From Plasmopara viticola (lineage: Eukaryota > Oomycota > Peronosporomycetes > Peronosporales > Peronosporaceae), in assembly GCA_001695595.3 (NCBI GenBank), contig MBPM02000049.1, forward strand, positions 124,001-188,000: 64,000 bases of DNA, read 5' to 3'. How positions within the stretch are numbered: the first letter of the stretch is position 1; each line of letters starts with the position of its first letter. A program made the translations under genes and the position numbers. Of the stretch, positions 59,975 through 64,000 are shown in pieces. The notes below the pieces were generated by a model. The model was not told where the DNA came from and made no database searches. It was given only the letters and a program-made list of their open reading frames with translations.

Positions 59975-62900
59975 GCTAACGGCTGGCTGAGCATAGGGTG
60001 TACCAACGCGATGGTACAGACTAAACTCCTTTCAATAAGTTCTTAGAGGTTGAATCACTGTTGCTAAAACGAGGTATTCTTGAGAAGAGTTAAAATCAAC
60101 GGCTTTAAATGATTGCTCAAAGGAAAACTCATTGGTGCAGCACTCGACAACTTTTGGAGTGAACCGTAACGTGTGGACAAAGATGTTCAGAGGTCGTTGT
60201 AGCGGACTCTGACGCGACAATATGCTAAAGCGTGCGATTCACTGAATACGCGAGGAGTCTAAACATATGGTTATTTGTATCAAGCAACACTTATTGTCGG
60301 CGTCAAATGATCCGACATGGTAACTGCGATAAAAAATGCTCATTCGGCCGCACGTCCCGGTATAAATATAACATGTCGGGTTGGTACTCGACGGCTGAGG
60401 GAACATTGCGAAAAATAAATATATTTGCAGTTCTTCATGACGCGAGCATCGTAATAATCAAATAGCAATGGGCTAATGCTGCTGTGCACTCAGGTTCTGA
60501 TGCGAAGTGGTGCGACTACGCAATGAAATGAATGCAGTTAACAATCGTTAAAAAAGCAAGACGAGCACTCATTTTGGACAGCTGGAAGACCGTCCTCGTC
60601 TGCATTTACGTCGCTTATGGGCCCTCCAACTAGAGAGCGAAAAGATTTTAATAGATTTGTGCAAAAACAAACTAATTGGCTGTGCCCATTGAAGTGATGG
60701 TCTGTATTGTAACATACGTCAGCATCTCTGTCCTTACGTCATTAACGTCATTAGGGTCCAACGTAATCTGAATTGTCGTTCAAATCACCCGCTTTACGAA
60801 AGGGTTTACTTAAATGACGAGGAAGTTCACAATCTTCCAAGGCAAAGACCCAGCCAAGGTCGCCCTTGTTGGTGAACCTACAGGTATATCGGCATATTCC
60901 TTAAGTGGGTCGACAGTAATTCGAGGCAAAGATCCAGCTTAGGTCACCTTTGTTGCAGAGCCTACATGTTTTTCAAACATTTCGAGACAACGCCATTTTG
61001 TTAAAGAATTGCACTAAGCGAGAGCCTGTGTAAATTGCCCACCACCGGATATCTTGTAAGAATTGCACAAAATCTCCAAACAACGGACTTGACAGAAAGA
61101 AAAGCATCCGGATAGCTATTATTCGGCCGATGCAGGCTATGGCACTGAGCAGTAAGCCTATCTGCTTCGTGTGTTTCGAGGGCTCTCCAAGAAAACTTCT
61201 CGTGTTGTATCATAAACGGGGCTTGGCTCAAAATGCTCTTCATTTCAGATCCCCTTTTGACGGCTATGCGCATACCTCTAGTACCAGATCCAATCCCGCA
61301 TAAAATTTGGATCGTCGTTGTAGAAACCAAAAGACAAGGACAGTATAAGGATCTTCTTAGGTACTCCATGGCGCCGTCATCACAACTCGACCACCTTGGA
61401 CAAGATATATTTCGTCAGAGACAACTCTCTGGTAAAGTGCCACGCCAGACGCTAACGATACCCTAAATTGCGATTAAATGTCTGCGGCTTACAAAAGAGG
61501 CGCTTGTTGCGTCTAAATTCAGAATGATAAGGCATTTGATCAGTCGTGTTAAAGCCTTTTCAACGGGTCTCTTGGGCGTTGCACAAGAAGCTTTTGGCAT
61601 CCTTGAAAGCTTTTTTTTTACGACGCACTTCCCGTGGAAGTTCTCTTGAACTGTCAGGACAAAATACACCGAATGTGGTCGCTTCGCCTTAGTCTTGCGC
61701 CTTCTCTGGTAGAGCAAAAGCTCCTGCTTGACCGCGTGAACGTGCTTGAGATTGCTTTGAGGTCGAACCTAACGGTTTGGTCGCAATTTCTTAGAATGTC
61801 TTCGCACTCTTGATATCCTTGAGGAGGAGACAAACATCCTTGGCCATGTGACCCCTTTGTTTCACAGTCGGGTCGACGGCTGTGTCACTAGTCGTGGTGT
61901 CTTAGTTGCATCAGAAGGTACCTTCTCTTTGTTAGGAGCTCCAGGTTTAGCCGCCGCTCAATAAACACCCATCTCAGCCTGATGTGGCTGCTACGGGTAC
62001 TATAAGCCACCCATTTTGTCTTATTTATTTCATCAGCAAGGTCGAGTCAGAGGAGAGCGCTTTGCTTAGACCTCAGAATTTGTATGAGGACCAGAGTCAT
62101 GGGGATCGCAAATAGTGTCAAGTGCGTCAAGTTCGCCTAGGGAAAGGTGATGGTATATGCCAACCCATGTCTTTCGAGATCATGAAAGGACTGAGATTTT
62201 AAATACAAATATCGATGTGAAATGCCAAATCGCCTGTTCTACCAGAAGAAATTAAGCCTCGAAAAGCACTTTTGTCTTTTTTAATAGAGAGAACTGGATG
62301 TATCTCATCGTATGAATCTATACTTTTTGCTTAGTAAGAACGAATGCAATCACACCACTTCCTTCGCAAATTATTTTATCAGATTATTGCTCTAGTAGAA
62401 GGTTGTGGCCTTTTAGTAGCCTATTAGTATAAGCAAGATGAGTAAATGGGATGACATGTGAGCCGCAGCTAAGATTAGCAGGTAGGTGCCATCACTTAGC
62501 CTCTACGTGTACTTGGAAAGCAACCTAGATGCTGTAAACAACAAGATACTTGACCCAAACAATTGCTAATTGGAGCATCGTGTGTCCATAAAAGTAAATC
62601 ATACTTTTGATTTTTGTCGTTCGGAAAAACGATTCAGGCTGGAACTGCCGAATCCACTCGACGAAGAAGCGAGCTGTCTGCCCACTTAAGAAATGGAGTT
62701 GTTATCGATGCGGAGGAAGGATCTAGCATCAACACCTTCGATTCGTAGGATGTATTTATCCAGACTGAGATGCTGCTTAAAATCTTTTTCATCGAGCTTC
62801 GAGATGGCTAGGACCGCTCTCTGTCCCATCAATCACAAAAGCACCATGGTCATTTCGACTTGCCTGACCCAGATAAGTGTATCATCTTTTATAAGTCCGG

Positions 62901-64000
62901 CTTCGACTTCACTACGGCATGCCTCTTTGGCACCGGCGTCATTGCCGGACACGACTGCATTAACTAAAGCTAAAGAATATCTATATAAGCGTACTCTTTA
63001 TTAGAGAGCGCCTCTAGACGCGCAGTGATCGTGTGAAGTCGTTATGCAACCAAATGATGCACTTCTTCGTGGCTAAGCAAAACTGCAAGCCTACTGAGCC
63101 CGTCTTATATGCCCCGAGAAAAAAAAGCATAGTCTCGGCGACCCAATTCTAACTACGAGAGCTACCAGGTGCAGCGAGGCATTCATAGCTTAACGATAAG
63201 AGGGAGCGGGATTTCAGATCGTTTACCTGTACTCTATACTTAAAACCGTTACGAGTCGCAAACTTATTATCTGCCTGACTCCAAGAGTAAGTATTAGCTC
63301 AAACAATTCGATAAGTATGACACTTTAGTTATGAAATGTACATTGTAGAAGTTAATCGAATCAATTATGTAAACTAAATACTCTACAATTACTCTCTTAT
63401 ATGTTACTTATTAATCATTAGTCATTCGACTATTGATGGCTTTTTTGCAAATTCTTCAGTACTAAGGACTGCCTTGAAATTTGAAGCATCACGTATTTCT
63501 ATTTCGCAAGCCGTTAAAACGTCAGCTATCACAAATATACCGGATTCGTGTGTCCTTATCACTTTTGGTCTTCGGTCGTTAAAAGATCGACGTGTGATAC
63601 TGACTGGGATACAATACATCATTTTCCTTTTGGTTCTACTCATATTTTTCTGCAATCCAGGTTGGGACAATAAATCTCATTATGCAAATCAATTGGGTGC
63701 CTGTCATGCATAAAAAAGCGCTGCATATTTAAAATTTGTGCTTAGTGGGACGCCAAATTGTATCAAATAAGATCGGCTCTATGCAATGACCCGCTGCATT
63801 ATTCCCACAAAAACTTGAATTTGAAAAAATCAATTGTATTATTTACTCTTTGATTGGTCACCACGCTGGTTGAACATGCAGTAATGGAAGTAGTGGTTGG
63901 TCGAGTCATCTTATAATGACCGCTAATTTTTAGGAGGGACGCTTTGGCTTTTAAAAGTGCCCCTGCATCAAAACTAGCACCAGCATACCTGCAATAGCGA
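59975..64000. other. 4 kb gene-poor interval to the window end
   Basis: No supported gene. A minus-strand reading at about 62,700-62,970 contains a passable protein-like stretch (AVLAISKLDEKDFKQHL, RIEGVDARSFLRI) broken by stops; it may be part of a mobile element, but I cannot name it. A short imperfect duplication lies at 60,838-60,969. The promoter region of the synthetase gene should lie just above 59,975. Confidence 0.5.
60838..60969 (+). repeat. Short imperfect direct duplication
   Basis: About 46 bp at 60,838-60,883 (aaggcaaagacccagcc … gaacctacagg) recurs at 60,923-60,968 (gaggcaaagatccagctt … gagcctacatg) with several substitutions, 85 bp apart. Confidence 0.75.

Overview
The window looks like a nuclear segment of a filamentous oomycete, most likely Peronosporales (Phytophthora or downy mildew type). 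The reasons are protein-coding genes with very short GT-AG introns of about 60-100 nt, tight gene spacing inside islands, gene-empty stretches full of decayed Ty3/Gypsy elements, and single-exon genes such as a NodB deacetylase. The species is not identifiable from the sequence alone.

Layout. 1-17,480 is one long degenerate satellite array with a monomer of about 98-100 bp. It shows a second level of order (3-monomer repeats of about 300 bp and 4-monomer repeats of about 390 bp in different blocks) and its orientation flips eight times. 17,480-28,630 is gene-poor: a pair of related broken coding fragments in inverted orientation, a second small satellite island (22,080-22,925), a TA microsatellite, a decayed plus-strand Ty3/Gypsy element (25,400-27,730) and a possible minus-strand Gypsy scrap (27,850-28,380).

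28,631-45,089 is a compact island of ten genes: serine racemase/threonine dehydratase-like enzyme (-), CCR4-NOT subunit 3 (-), a small helical protein (+), a protein of unknown function (-), a p300/CBP-type acetyltransferase (+), an RGS-domain protein (+), a DENN-domain protein (+), a membrane-anchored NodB-type deacetylase (-), cofilin/ADF (-) and an armadillo-repeat protein (-). 45,090-52,925 holds no convincing gene; the only notable item is a tRNA-like A-box/B-box pair. 52,926-59,974 is a second island: a membrane DnaJ protein (-), a mitochondrial carrier (+) and cytosolic-type isoleucyl-tRNA synthetase (-). 59,975-64,000 again looks gene-free.

The genes are mostly housekeeping (mRNA decay, transcription, translation, actin turnover, G-protein and Rab signalling) and do not form a pathway. 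The most unusual content is the satellite: its multi-level, orientation-switching architecture resembles centromeric or heterochromatic satellites of other eukaryotes. Exon structures below were worked out by hand from splice signals, reading-frame continuity and family resemblance, without transcript data.
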